DNA of 64,000 nucleotides, taken from contig CBDDEI010000002.1 in assembly GCA_965226775.1 (NCBI GenBank), forward strand, positions 1-64,000, written 5' to 3'. The notes below the pieces were generated by a model. It did not search any database. It was not told the DNA's origin and saw nothing but the letters and a program-made list of their open reading frames with translations. A program made the translations under genes and the position numbers. The DNA is from CBDDEI01 sp965226775 (GTDB taxonomy: Bacteria; Chloroflexota; Dehalococcoidia; SHYD01). Below, piece after piece: positions 50,776 through 59,023 of the stretch; positions within the stretch are counted from its first letter, which is position 1; every line of letters begins with the position of its first letter.

Positions 50776-51822
50776 TTAGGCGGTGACTGCCTTCCCCAAG
50801 TACTTCTCTTCCCACTCCTCCAGCTCCGTGGTGAAGTAACGGACGCGCGTCTTCTTGTACTCTTTGGTGCTGAAAAGAACGGTGTAGTCGCCAACGCCGG
50901 TGGCCTCAGAGATGCTTTTTGCCACTGCGTGACAGTCCGCCACCTTGCGGCCATGGAGCATGGTGAAGATGTTGTACTGCCAGTCCTCGTACTTGGGGCG
51001 GAGGTAGCAGTGGCTCACCACGCTGAACGAGGCCATCTGCGGCCCGATCTCCATGACCTGATCCTCCGGGACGTTCCATACCGCCATGCCGTTGGCGGCG
51101 TAGCCAGCGCGCCGGTGATACAGGATGGCGGCAATGCGGCGCAGGTGGCCGGTGCCCTGGAGCTTGCGCGCCTCGTCTAGCAGTTGCTCTTCTGTCATGC
51201 CCAGGCGTTGCGCCGAGGCAAGCAACGGGCGCGATGTAAGCACGAGATCTTCCTGGAGCTCACGGATTACGCGAATATCGTCGGGAGTAATGGTATAGTC
51301 GCCGGCGGCGTCCCGCTTCTCGGAGGTGTAGACCGGCTCGGAGCGGCGGGTCAGGTCCTGGTCGCCGGTCATGTCCAGCTCCACGCCTATCTTATAGAGC
51401 CGCAGGGTTGGCAGGATGCGCGTGGTGGTTGCGCCGGTGAGCTCGTGAAGGCGGTCGACGGCGGTTTCCAGGTCGCTGGACGGCGGCGTGGCGAGGGTGT
51501 ACCAGATATTAAAGCTGTGGTTGCGGCGATAGTTGTGGCTTACGCCGGGATGGGTGTTGATGATGGCCGCCGCCTGCTCCAGCCGCGCCGGTTCCACCGC
51601 GGTGGCTACCAGCGTGCTCTTGTAACCCAGCGCCCGCGTATCGAAGATGGCGCTAACCTGGCGGATGACCCTGTCCTTCTCCATCCGCCCCATGCGGGCG
51701 ATGACCTCGGCCTCGGAGATTTCAAGCTGCTCGCCCAGGCGCGCAAAGGGCTGCGGATCCATGGGAAAGTGGCTCTGAATAATGTTGAGAAGCTGCTTAT
51801 CGAGGTTATCCAGGTCTGGCAT
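50776..51822 (-). CDS. Fused siroheme decarboxylase-like protein (AhbA-AhbB / NirD-NirL type), Lrp/AsnC fold
   Basis: 348 residues made of two Lrp/AsnC-like halves (about 1-160 and 175-345). Each half has a degenerate N-terminal helix-turn-helix and an alpha/beta domain. The first half carries GVSHNYRRNHSFNIWYTL and the second VVSHCYLRPKYEDWQYNIFTM, ending KKTRVRYF. These His/Tyr/Arg-rich motifs mark siroheme decarboxylases (AhbA/B, NirD/L/G/H) and are not found in ordinary Lrp regulators. The expected reaction is decarboxylation of siroheme to didecarboxysiroheme on the route to heme or heme d1. No AhbC/AhbD or nir gene is nearby, so the pathway cannot be decided here. GGAGAGGA precedes the ATG and a promoter lies upstream. 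Confidence 0.8.
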   Translation of the reverse strand: MPDLDNLDKQLLNIIQSHFPMDPQPFARLGEQLEISEAEVIARMGRMEKDRVIRQVSAIFDTRALGYKSTLVATAVEPARLEQAAAIINTHPGVSHNYRRNHSFNIWYTLATPPSSDLETAVDRLHELTGATTTRILPTLRLYKIGVELDMTGDQDLTRRSEPVYTSEKRDAAGDYTITPDDIRVIRELQEDLVLTSRPLLASAQRLGMTEEQLLDEARKLQGTGHLRRIAAILYHRRAGYAANGMAVWNVPEDQVMEIGPQMASFSVVSHCYLRPKYEDWQYNIFTMLHGRKVADCHAVAKSISEATGVGDYTVLFSTKEYKKTRVRYFTTELEEWEEKYLGKAVTA

Positions 51823-51860
51823 GGGGAGTCCTCTCCTGCGGTAGTTGCGTATTGCATGCC

Positions 51861-51889
51861 ATTATACAGGGGATGGAAGTTGTTGTAAC
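51861..51889 (-). promoter_or_regulatory. Promoter of the AhbAB-like gene
   Basis: On the minus strand, GTTACA (51884-51889) and TATAAT (51861-51866) are separated by 17 bp, about 40 bp before the ATG. Confidence 0.6.
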
Positions 51890-52041
51890 TTTGTATGAGC
51901 GCTAAAGCGTTTGACTTACCTGGTATCCGCAAAAGAAACGGCGCTCATGGGTGTTTCCGTTGCGGCTTGCCCCTTTGCCATCAAAGCCGCTTTTGGACGG
52001 CGTTCAGAGACCGCTACCTAAGACTGAGGACTACTACCGCA

Positions 52042-53202
52042 TTGCACAAGCTAAGCCAAGCACAGGAAGCCGTTGCCGCATCGCTGATGGACGGCTGGCT
52101 GGTCTACGACTTTCGTCACAGCAACCCGCTGCTGTGGCAACTGCTCGGGGCGTCGCTGCATTCCACGCGGCGGGTGTTTCTGTGGCTGCCTCGCGAGGGT
52201 ACGCCGTCGCTGCTGGTGCACCAGGTGGACGCCGGTCACTTCCCGCACGACGGTCTGGAGGTCTGCTCCTATCGCGACGGCGACGATCTGCTGCGGCAGT
52301 TGCGAGCGCTGCTTGCTGGCAAGGGGACGGTAGCTATGGAGTACTCGCCCATGGGTGCGCTGCCCACCCTTTCTCACGTGGACGGCGGCACGCTGGAGCT
52401 AGTGCGAAGTTTGGGCGTGATCGTGGAGTCGTCTGCAGAACTGGCCCAGCACGCGCTGTGTCGTCTCACGCCGGAAGAGCTCGCATCGCACCGGCGGGCG
52501 GCGGCGGCGCTGGGTGATATCGTGCTGGAGGCTTTCGACTACATTGCGCAGCAGGCCGGCGGTGGAATCCGGGAGCACCAGGTAGCCGGCTTCATCCGGG
52601 AGCGTTTTGCCGCTGCCGGGCTGGAGACGGACTCGGGGCCAATTGTGGCGGTGAACGGTCACGCGGGCGATCCCCACTATGAGCCGCAGGCGCCGGACTC
52701 GGCGGTGATAAGGGCGGGAGATTGGGTGCTCATTGACCTCTGGGCCAAGGAGCCGGGCGGCATCTACGGCGACATCACTTGGGTGGCCTGCCTCGGTGAG
52801 CCTTCCGCGGAGCAGCAACGCGTCTTTGACGTGGTCACCGGCGGTCGAGACGCCGCAGTAGCGTTCTTGCAGCAGGAGGCCGCGGGAGGGCGCTACGCCC
52901 CGGGCGCAGCCGCCGACGGGGTCGCACGAGAGTATATTCGTGCAGCAGGCTACGGAGAGCAGTTCACCCATCGCCTGGGCCACAGTCTGGGTGACGTGGT
53001 GCACGGCTACGGGGCAAACCTGGATGGTTACGAAACCCAGGAGCCGCGACGGCTGGTGCCGGGCCTAGCCTTCACCATCGAGCCGGGTGTGTACTTGCCG
53101 GCGTTCGGGGTACGCAGTGAGATAGACCTCTTTATGACGGAGCACGGTCCGGAGAGCACTACGGTTGTGCAGCGGGAAATCGTGCAGATACCTGTGAAAT
53201 GA
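52042..53202 (+). CDS. M24 family metallopeptidase (Xaa-Pro peptidase-like)
   Basis: About 386 residues from TTG 52042. The frame is open back to an ATG at 51895, but that start would overlap the divergent promoter and has no ribosome binding site. The N-terminal creatinase-like domain (about 1-150) precedes a pita-bread catalytic domain. The five metal ligands are present: Asp232 (VLIDLWAK), Asp244 (GDITW), His314 (HRLGHSLG), Glu347 (TIEPGVY) and Glu360 (VRSEIDLF). It should be a cytoplasmic dinuclear metallopeptidase that removes residues next to proline, although related folds act on other substrates. It is divergent from the AhbAB-like gene, and a small membrane-protein gene follows 15 bp later. 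Confidence 0.88.
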   Translation: MHKLSQAQEAVAASLMDGWLVYDFRHSNPLLWQLLGASLHSTRRVFLWLPREGTPSLLVHQVDAGHFPHDGLEVCSYRDGDDLLRQLRALLAGKGTVAMEYSPMGALPTLSHVDGGTLELVRSLGVIVESSAELAQHALCRLTPEELASHRRAAAALGDIVLEAFDYIAQQAGGGIREHQVAGFIRERFAAAGLETDSGPIVAVNGHAGDPHYEPQAPDSAVIRAGDWVLIDLWAKEPGGIYGDITWVACLGEPSAEQQRVFDVVTGGRDAAVAFLQQEAAGGRYAPGAAADGVAREYIRAAGYGEQFTHRLGHSLGDVVHGYGANLDGYETQEPRRLVPGLAFTIEPGVYLPAFGVRSEIDLFMTEHGPESTTVVQREIVQIPVK

Positions 53203-53217
53203 ACAACTGGAGCACTT

Positions 53218-53418
53218 ATGGTACGACGTAACGACGAACCAGAGGACGAAGGCTACATTCCCGACGAGGACGACCCTGACTACAAGCTGTCGGAGGCGGC
53301 GGGCTACGCTGGTTGGGAGCAGCCCAAACGGCAATGGTTGCGCCCGCTGCTGCTCGGCATTAGCCTGCTCATCCTCGCCTCTCTGCTTGCGCCCATGATC
53401 CTCGTTGTGCTGCGCTAG
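53218..53418 (+). CDS. Small single-span membrane protein
   Basis: 66 residues. The first 40 are acidic and charged (NDEPEDEGYIPDEDDPDY), and residues about 45-65 form one hydrophobic helix (LLLGISLLILASLLAPMILVVL). GGAG lies just before the ATG, 15 bp after the M24 peptidase stop, so it is probably cotranscribed. I do not recognise the family and suggest no function. Confidence 0.7.
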   Translation: MVRRNDEPEDEGYIPDEDDPDYKLSEAAGYAGWEQPKRQWLRPLLLGISLLILASLLAPMILVVLR

Positions 53419-53541
53419 CAAAAGTTCACACAACCCTTGCCTTCAACCACCTTCAACTGCGTGCTGCTGCGCTTTGACGCGCCGCGCTCGCTACCCCTAC
53501 ACTTAGCTCCATCTATCTAAAGGAGCCTAAACACCAACACT

Positions 53542-54000
53542 ATGAGCGTAGAAGATAAGCTGAAAGAGCTTGGCCTTACCCTGCCGGAGCCGCCGCGCCC
53601 GGTGGCAACCTATGACCCCGCCGCGCGAGCCGGGAACCTGCTGTTCATCAGCGGCCAGCTCCCCCTTGTCGATGGGCGGCTACAGAAGATGGGCAAGCTG
53701 GGCGGCCAGTTCACGCTGGACGAGGGCGCTGATGCTGCCAAACGCGCCACGCTGAACGCGCTGGCCGTCGCGAAGCAGAGCCTGGGGAGTCTGGACAACG
53801 TGCTGCAAGTAGTGCGACTGGGTGTGCACGTGGCCTCTGCCTCCGGCTTCACCGACCAGTCACGGGTGGCTAACGGCGCATCGGAGCTGCTCATTGCGGT
53901 GTTTGGGGACGCGGGACGCCACGCGCGCCTAGCCCTGGGCGCCTCAGAGCTCCCGCTGGGATCGCCGGTGGAGATAGAGCTTATCTTAGAGGTCAAGTAG
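53542..54000 (+). CDS. RidA/YjgF family protein
   Basis: 152 residues of the form typical for the longer RidA-like proteins that begin SVEDKLKELGLTLP. Family marks are GNLLFISGQLP, AAKRATLNALAVAKQSLGSLDNVLQVVRLGVHVAS and the C-terminal ASELPLGSPVEIELILE. True RidA deaminates reactive enamine/imine intermediates and needs an Arg near the C-terminus. Here the corresponding segment (ASELPLGSPVEIE) lacks an obvious Arg, so this may be a non-RidA subgroup with another role. AGGAG lies about 15 nt before the ATG. The downstream MFS gene converges on it. Confidence 0.85.
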   Translation: MSVEDKLKELGLTLPEPPRPVATYDPAARAGNLLFISGQLPLVDGRLQKMGKLGGQFTLDEGADAAKRATLNALAVAKQSLGSLDNVLQVVRLGVHVASASGFTDQSRVANGASELLIAVFGDAGRHARLALGASELPLGSPVEIELILEVK

Positions 54001-54046
54001 CGCCGCCCCCAAAGGCGGGCACGCTCAGAATGACGTGGTGGGCATG

Positions 54047-55396
54047 CTAGGCGTCGCCGGGCTTGAGGTGAGGACGACGCAGCATCTGTAGCAGAACCAG
54101 GTTCACCGCCACAATGGCTGCAAAGGTGAACATGGCTATCTGATAGCTGCCAGTGTTGTCGTATACCAGTCCCGCAAAGAGAGGGCCGCTGATAGTTCCC
54201 AAAGTGTTTATGGGGGTCATTGCGCCCGCGATGGTGGCAAACGCGCGCCGTCCAAAGTAGTCTCCCCTTAGCGCAGACATGAGGGCAGCCGCACCACCGT
54301 ACGCGGGGGCGTAGAGCACCAAGAAGATGCCCACCTGCCACACCTCCGTGGCGAACGCCAGCACCAGCACTCCTACAAGGAGCACCAGCAGGGCCGCCGT
54401 ATAGACCACCTTCTTATCGAAGCGGTCCCCGATATACCCTAGCCCTATGCGCCCGATGATGCTCAGGATAGCCTGCGCGCTCAAGGCAAAGGCTGCTTCC
54501 AAGGGACTCCGCCCCATGTCGCTGAGCAGCGGCACAAGATGGAGCGTCACGGCGCTGGTGACCATCACTCGCATAGCGAACGAGAAGGCCAGCACCCAGA
54601 AAGCGGGCGTAGAGAGCGCCTGCCTGACAGTAAACTCTTCCTCCACAACGCGCGGTCTGGCGCGCGTGCGCTCGCTGTTGGCCGCGGTTGCGTCTTCCGC
54701 GGGTGCGGTCTCGCCATCCGGCAAGTAGCCGTAGTCTTCCGGACGGTGCCGCATCACGAAGGCGGCGGGTATGCCAACAATAAGCACCAGGAAGGCCGCA
54801 AAGACAGAGGCCTGCTCCCAGGAAGTGCGAGCCAATACCATGCCGATGACCGGCACCCACAGGCCCGCGCCAATGCCTACGCCCGCAGAGAGGATGCCCA
54901 GAGCCATTCCCCTACGGCGGATGAACCAGTTGGCAACAGCGGTGTTAGCGGCCATGCCGGTACCCAGCGAGCTGCCCAGAGTGATGCCTAGGACATAGAT
55001 GGTATAGAAGAGAATAAGGGCGTCCCAGCCGGTGAAGGCGGTGATGTCTGCCACGCGAGACAACAGATAGAAGCCTACCGCAATCAAGGGCACGCCCAAG
55101 AGCATCATCTTGCGAGGCCCAAAGCGGTCCACCAGGAAGCCCTCCAGCGGGCCGATAAGGCCGCTCTCCAAGCGGGCCAGGGAGAGGGCGCCGGAGAGGG
55201 CCGCCCGGCTCCAGCCAAACTGGGTGGTGAGGGGGATAAAGAAGAGGCTGAGGCCGTAGGTATTGGTGGTGCCCACTACCGTCATGATGGCGGTGCCGGC
55301 GATGAGGATCCACCAGCCGTAGAAGATATTGGGAAGGAATGGGATCTTGCGGCGAACTGGGCCTGCCGCTGGGGCCTCTGATGATGCGGCGCTCAC
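54047..55396 (-). CDS. MFS transporter (monocarboxylate-type)
   Basis: 449 residues with about 12 hydrophobic segments in two halves, separated near residues 200-225 by a charged loop (GETAPAEDATAANSERTRARPR). The signature GFLVDRFGPRKMMLLG follows helix 2, and a related GYIGDRFDKK repeats it in the second half. Such proteins in the oxalate/formate and monocarboxylate groups export or import organic anions; the substrate here is unknown. The GTG start overlaps the PcrA stop as GTGA, so the two are translationally coupled although their functions seem unrelated. Confidence 0.88.
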   Translation of the reverse strand: MSAASSEAPAAGPVRRKIPFLPNIFYGWWILIAGTAIMTVVGTTNTYGLSLFFIPLTTQFGWSRAALSGALSLARLESGLIGPLEGFLVDRFGPRKMMLLGVPLIAVGFYLLSRVADITAFTGWDALILFYTIYVLGITLGSSLGTGMAANTAVANWFIRRRGMALGILSAGVGIGAGLWVPVIGMVLARTSWEQASVFAAFLVLIVGIPAAFVMRHRPEDYGYLPDGETAPAEDATAANSERTRARPRVVEEEFTVRQALSTPAFWVLAFSFAMRVMVTSAVTLHLVPLLSDMGRSPLEAAFALSAQAILSIIGRIGLGYIGDRFDKKVVYTAALLVLLVGVLVLAFATEVWQVGIFLVLYAPAYGGAAALMSALRGDYFGRRAFATIAGAMTPINTLGTISGPLFAGLVYDNTGSYQIAMFTFAAIVAVNLVLLQMLRRPHLKPGDA

Positions 55397-57657
55397 TCCA
55401 CCTTCTCCAAAGGCGCAAAACTCAGCAGGAGTTTCTTGATCCCGGACTCGCCCTTAAAGGCGACGGTGACCAGGAAGTCGCTGCGGTCTGGCACGCAACT
55501 TAGCACGATGCCCTCCCCGAATTGCTTGTGGCGCACGTGGTCGCCGGCGCTGAAGCGCGCTGCAACCGCTTCCTCCTCGGACGGGGCAGCCTCGCGGGCA
55601 GGCGCGGCGCTGGCGGGGATGCGCGTGGGCTGCGGTCGGGGCACGGCGCGGGGCGTCGGCGGTGACAGCATCGGTTGCGACGAGGGCATGTTCGGTCGCC
55701 CGCCTTCGGTAAGGTGCGCGGGCAGGTCGCGCAGGAAGCGCGAGGGCGGGCTGTGCATCCGGTTGCCCGCAAAGCCGCGGCGGAACGCCCGCAGGAGATA
55801 GAGGCGCTGCTTGGCGCGGGTGAAGCCCACGTAGGCCAGGCGTCGCTCTTCCTCCATCTGGTTGGGGTTGTCAAAGGAGCGCATGTGGGGCAGCACCCCC
55901 TCTTCCAGGCCGGTGATGAACACCACCGGATACTCCAGCCCCTTGGCCTGATGCAGGGTGATGAGGGTGACCGAATCCTGTGACTCCTCAAGGCTGTCCA
56001 GGTCGGAGACGAGGGAGACGTTCTCCAAGAAACTGGTGAGCCCTTCTTCCGGCTCGGCATCGCTGAACTGCTGAGCTACGGTCTGAAGCTCCTGGATGTT
56101 CTCCCAGCGGTCCTCACCGTCTTCCTCATAGTTGTCCAGAAGGAAGCGGCGGTAGCCTACCCGCGCCAGCAGCAGCTCGAAGAAGGCATCCAGGCGCTGG
56201 GTCTCGGCAGCCTGTATCAGCTCGTTGAGCAGCCTCAAGAACTGCTGGAGTGCGCCGGTGGTCTTCGTCGTGAACTTTGGCTTATCCCCCAGGGCAGGAG
56301 GGCTCTCGGCAGCATCCGAATCATCGGCCGCAAGGAGCAACTGAAGTGCGGTATAACGGGGCACCCGGTGCGCCGCTGCCCAGCGGTTGAGCTCCTCCAG
56401 GGTGCGCTGGCCGATACCCCGGCCGGGCACGTTGATGACCCGCTGAAGGCTCACGTTATCAAAGGGGTTCATCGAGAGGCGCAGGTAGGCCAGGATGTCC
56501 TTCACTTCACGGCGCTCGTAGAAGCGGGTTGCGCCCACCAGCTTGTAGGGCGTACCGCTGCGCACCAGCGCCTCTTCCAGCGCGCGGGATTGGGCGTTGG
56601 TGCGGTACATAACGGCGCAGTCGCGCCAGTCATAGGTGCCGCGCACCACCAGCCGCTCCAGCTCCTGCGCCACGTAGTAGGCTTCTTCCTCCTCGTCGTA
56701 GCCCTCCCGCACGGTGATGGGAGAGCCGGCATCGTTCTCCGTCCAGAGCTGCACGTCCTTGCGCTGGCGGTTCACGGCTATCAGGTTGTGGGCGGCCTCT
56801 AGAATGGTCTTGGTGGAGCGATAGTTCTGCTCCAAGTGCACCACTGCCGCCTCGGGATAGTCTTGCTCAAAGTTGAGGATGTTGCGGATGTCCGCGGAAC
56901 GCCAGGAGTAGATCGACTGATCAGGGTCACCCACCACGCAGATGTTGCGGTGCTGCTCCGCCAGCATGCGCGCCCAGACGTACTGGGCCACGTTGGTGTC
57001 CTGGAACTCGTCGATGAGCAGATGCAGGTAGCGTGACTGGTACTTCTCCAACACCGCCGGGTTCTCTCGCAACAGCAGCACGGTGCGCATGATGAGATCG
57101 TCAAAGTCCAGGGCTTTGGCCTCGGTAAGCGCGTGCTGATACTCCTCGTAGGCTCGCCGCACCACCTCCTCAAAGTAGCTCTGACTGCGATAGTCCTGGG
57201 GTTCCAGCAACTGGCTCTTAGCCTGGCTGATGGAGGAGAGCACGGAGCGAGGGCTGAAACGCTTGGTGTCTACTTCCAGGGTGATAAGACAACGCTTGAT
57301 CACCTCCATCTGATCGTCGTCGTCATAGATGATGAAGCGACGGTCAAGGCCCACGTGGTCGGCCTCCGCCCGCAGCATGCGGGTGCACACAGCGTGGAAG
57401 GTGCCCATAGTCACGTCGTCCGCCATGGGGCCAATGAGGCTGCGCAGCCGTTCCTTCATCTCCCGGGCCGCCTTGTTGGTGAAGGTGACCGCCATGATGC
57501 GGTAGGGGTGGACGCCATCCTCCTGAATGATATGCGCAATGCGATGGGTGATGACGCGCGTCTTGCCGCTGCCGGGGCCCGCCAGGATAAGCAAAGGCCC
57601 GCCGGTGTGGGCCACCGCGCGGCGTTGCTCAGGGTTCAGGGCTGCAAGAATGTCCAT
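55393..57657 (-). CDS. pcrA: ATP-dependent DNA helicase PcrA/UvrD
   Basis: 754 residues, the usual length. Superfamily 1A motifs occur in order: Walker A AGPGSGKT (26-33), LIDEFQDTN, GDPDQSIYSWRSADI, VHLEQNYRST, ITLHQAKGLEYPVVF and RLAYVGFTRAKQRLYL. The C-terminal end (FSAGDHVRHKQFGEGIVL) is the Tudor-like domain by which PcrA contacts RNA polymerase. It unwinds DNA 3' to 5' in repair, replication restart and transcription-coupled processes. It is followed directly by the coupled MFS gene. No strong ribosome binding site is visible before the ATG. Confidence 0.95.
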   Translation of the reverse strand: MDILAALNPEQRRAVAHTGGPLLILAGPGSGKTRVITHRIAHIIQEDGVHPYRIMAVTFTNKAAREMKERLRSLIGPMADDVTMGTFHAVCTRMLRAEADHVGLDRRFIIYDDDDQMEVIKRCLITLEVDTKRFSPRSVLSSISQAKSQLLEPQDYRSQSYFEEVVRRAYEEYQHALTEAKALDFDDLIMRTVLLLRENPAVLEKYQSRYLHLLIDEFQDTNVAQYVWARMLAEQHRNICVVGDPDQSIYSWRSADIRNILNFEQDYPEAAVVHLEQNYRSTKTILEAAHNLIAVNRQRKDVQLWTENDAGSPITVREGYDEEEEAYYVAQELERLVVRGTYDWRDCAVMYRTNAQSRALEEALVRSGTPYKLVGATRFYERREVKDILAYLRLSMNPFDNVSLQRVINVPGRGIGQRTLEELNRWAAAHRVPRYTALQLLLAADDSDAAESPPALGDKPKFTTKTTGALQQFLRLLNELIQAAETQRLDAFFELLLARVGYRRFLLDNYEEDGEDRWENIQELQTVAQQFSDAEPEEGLTSFLENVSLVSDLDSLEESQDSVTLITLHQAKGLEYPVVFITGLEEGVLPHMRSFDNPNQMEEERRLAYVGFTRAKQRLYLLRAFRRGFAGNRMHSPPSRFLRDLPAHLTEGGRPNMPSSQPMLSPPTPRAVPRPQPTRIPASAAPAREAAPSEEEAVAARFSAGDHVRHKQFGEGIVLSCVPDRSDFLVTVAFKGESGIKKLLLSFAPLEKVE

Positions 57658-57696
57658 GAGTGAGAGGCTCTAGGGGCATTATAATCCCACAGACGC

Positions 57697-57730
57697 CCCT
57701 CACCCTAGCCCTCTCCCAGAGGGAGAGGGG
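57697..57730. repeat. Hairpin repeat, copy 1
   Basis: 34-bp element CCCTCACCCTAGCCCTCTCC... containing the self-complementary CCTCTCCC/GGGAGAGG, able to form a hairpin. Identical copies lie at 58288 and 58879, and inverted copies lie upstream of each DUF559 gene. Confidence 0.85.
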
Positions 57731-57732
57731 AC

Positions 57733-57858
57733 CTAAAACTTTACGGCGAACTTAGAGGGGTCTTCACCGCACTTAGTTGTGAGGTTGTAGGCATTTCTAA
57801 TCGTATCAGGAGTGTCCCAATTCAACGTGAGGTATAGTTGCTCCCCAGATGGCATCAT
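57733..57858 (-). CDS. Conserved 41-codon small ORF opposing the DUF559 gene, copy 1
   Basis: Reads MMPSGEQLYLTLNWDTPDT... and ends KFAVKF with a TAG two bases from the hairpin repeat. It is duplicated with the cassette. Between the copies four of five substitutions in the frame are silent, and only Pro3 changes, to Ser. That favours translation, or descent from a translated gene. The frame is open further upstream, so it may be the C-terminal piece of a longer protein. No family is recognised and no clear ribosome binding site is visible. Confidence 0.4.
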   Translation of the reverse strand: MMPSGEQLYLTLNWDTPDTIRNAYNLTTKCGEDPSKFAVKF

Positions 57859-57886
57859 GTTCAGTTTAGTAGGATTAGAGAAGTAC

Positions 57887-57920
57887 CCCCTCTCCCTCTG
57901 GGAGAGGGTTGGGGTGAGGG
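57887..57920. repeat. Hairpin repeat, inverted copy 1
   Basis: Reverse complement of the 57697 element with one change. Its end (GGGTGAGGG) lies one base before the DUF559 ATG and supplies the likely Shine-Dalgarno sequence. Confidence 0.85.
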
Positions 57921-57921
57921 A

Positions 57922-58299
57922 ATGACCTACCGCGGCGGTCTGGCTAAAGCCACACTCTTAGAGCGAAGCCGCGCGTTGCGCATAGCTGGCACAGATGCAG
58001 AAACGTTGCTCTGGCGCTCTCTCCGCAGACGGCAGATGGCCGGCGTAAAATTCAGGCGGCAGCACCAGTATAGTGGCTACATTTTGGACTTCTTTTGCTC
58101 TGAGCGCAGTCTGGTTATTGAAGTGGATGGCGGGCAGCACGCTGTCAGCGAACAAGCTGAATACGACGTTGTTAGGACTCAGTATCTAGAGGCAAGCGGG
58201 TTGAGAGTAATCCGCTTTACCAATACGGAAGTGCTGAATGAGACCGAGGCTGTACTGAGTTTTATCTGGGATACAGTTACCTCGCTTCCCTCACCCTAG
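57922..58299 (+). CDS. DUF559 family endonuclease-like protein, copy 1
   Basis: 125 residues. The DUF559 core is complete: AETLLWRSLRRRQMAGVKFRRQ, YILDFFCSE, LVIEVDGGQH and GLRVIRFTNTEVL. This fold is related to the Vsr/PD-(D/E)xK nucleases, with Asp in LDFF and Glu/Asp in EVDGG as probable catalytic residues. The ATG follows the inverted hairpin repeat by one base and the TAG stop lies inside the next hairpin repeat, so the gene is framed by the repeats. DUF559 proteins are presumed DNA nucleases; the substrate is not established. A second copy follows. Confidence 0.88.
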   Translation: MTYRGGLAKATLLERSRALRIAGTDAETLLWRSLRRRQMAGVKFRRQHQYSGYILDFFCSERSLVIEVDGGQHAVSEQAEYDVVRTQYLEASGLRVIRFTNTEVLNETEAVLSFIWDTVTSLPSP

Positions 58300-58321
58300 C
58301 CCTCTCCCAGAGGGAGAGGGG
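58288..58321. repeat. Hairpin repeat, copy 2
   Basis: Same 34-bp element as at 57697. It contains the stop codon of the first DUF559 gene (TAG at 58297-58299). Confidence 0.85.
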
Positions 58322-58323
58322 AT

Positions 58324-58449
58324 CTAAAACTTTACGGCGAACTTGGAGGGGTCTTCACCGCACTTCGTTGTGAGATTGTAGGCATTTCTAATCGTATCAG
58401 GAGTGTCCCAATTCAACGTGAGGTATAGTTGCTCGCCAGATGACATCAT
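58324..58449 (-). CDS. Conserved 41-codon small ORF, copy 2
   Basis: Reads MMSSGEQLYLTLNWDTPDT... and ends KFAVKF. It has the same position and length as copy 1, with mostly silent differences. Confidence 0.4.
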   Translation of the reverse strand: MMSSGEQLYLTLNWDTPDTIRNAYNLTTKCGEDPSKFAVKF

Positions 58450-58477
58450 GTTCAGTTTGACAGGATAAGAGAAGTAC

Positions 58478-58511
58478 TCCCTCTCCCTCTGGGAGAGGGT
58501 TGGGGTGAGGG
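58478..58511. repeat. Hairpin repeat, inverted copy 2
   Basis: Inverted element directly before the second DUF559 ATG, 591 bp from copy 1. Confidence 0.85.
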
Positions 58512-58512
58512 A

Positions 58513-58890
58513 ATGACCTACCGCGGCGGTCTGGCTAAAGCCACACTCTTAGAGCGAAGCCGCGCGTTGCGCAGAGCTGGCACAGATGCAGAAACGTTGC
58601 TCTGGCGCTCTCTCCGCAGACGGCAGATGGCCGGCGTAAAGTTCCGGCGGCAGCACCAGTATAGTGGCTACATTTTGGACTTCTTTTGCTCTGAGCACAG
58701 TCTGGTTATTGAAGTGGATGGCGGGCAGCACGCTGTCAGCGAACAGGCAGAATACGACGTTGCTAGGACTCAGGATTTAGAGGCAAGCGGGTTGAGAGTA
58801 ATCCGCTTTACCAATACGGAAGTGCTGAATGAGACCGAGGCTGTACTGAGTATTATCTGGGATGCAGTTACCTCGCTTCCCTCACCCTAG
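58513..58890 (+). CDS. DUF559 family endonuclease-like protein, copy 2
   Basis: 125 residues, same length and framing as copy 1. It differs at a few residues (for example SEHS for SERS, RTQDL for RTQYL, SIIWDAV for SFIWDTV). The catalytic-type residues in LDFF and EVDGGQH are kept. Both frames are intact, so the duplication is recent or both copies are maintained. Confidence 0.88.
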   Translation: MTYRGGLAKATLLERSRALRRAGTDAETLLWRSLRRRQMAGVKFRRQHQYSGYILDFFCSEHSLVIEVDGGQHAVSEQAEYDVARTQDLEASGLRVIRFTNTEVLNETEAVLSIIWDAVTSLPSP

Positions 58891-58912
58891 CCCTCTCCCA
58901 GAGGGAGAGGGG
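58879..58912. repeat. Hairpin repeat, copy 3
   Basis: Third direct copy. It contains the stop codon of the second DUF559 gene and closes the tandem array. Confidence 0.85.
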
Positions 58913-59023
58913 ATCATAGTGTTGCAGCGCCTGGGAAAGCTTCCTGGTAATTCTGGTGTCCTGGGGCGCAACGCACTACAATAGGGCTTGCGTCACGAAC
59001 AATGTAGGAGTGAGTACGTCACT

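Larger units (their letters stand above)
57697..58912 (+). repeat. Tandem duplication of a 591-bp DUF559 cassette
   Basis: Every element recurs at exactly 591 bp: hairpin repeats at 57697, 58288 and 58879; inverted copies at 57887 and 58478; genes at 57922 and 58513; opposing small ORFs at 57733 and 58324. The two units differ by scattered substitutions only. Confidence 0.93.

Noticed and set aside
51895..52041. Longer N-terminus for the M24 peptidase
   Set aside because: The upstream ATG has no ribosome binding site, overlaps the divergent promoter region and adds residues with no resemblance to the family.
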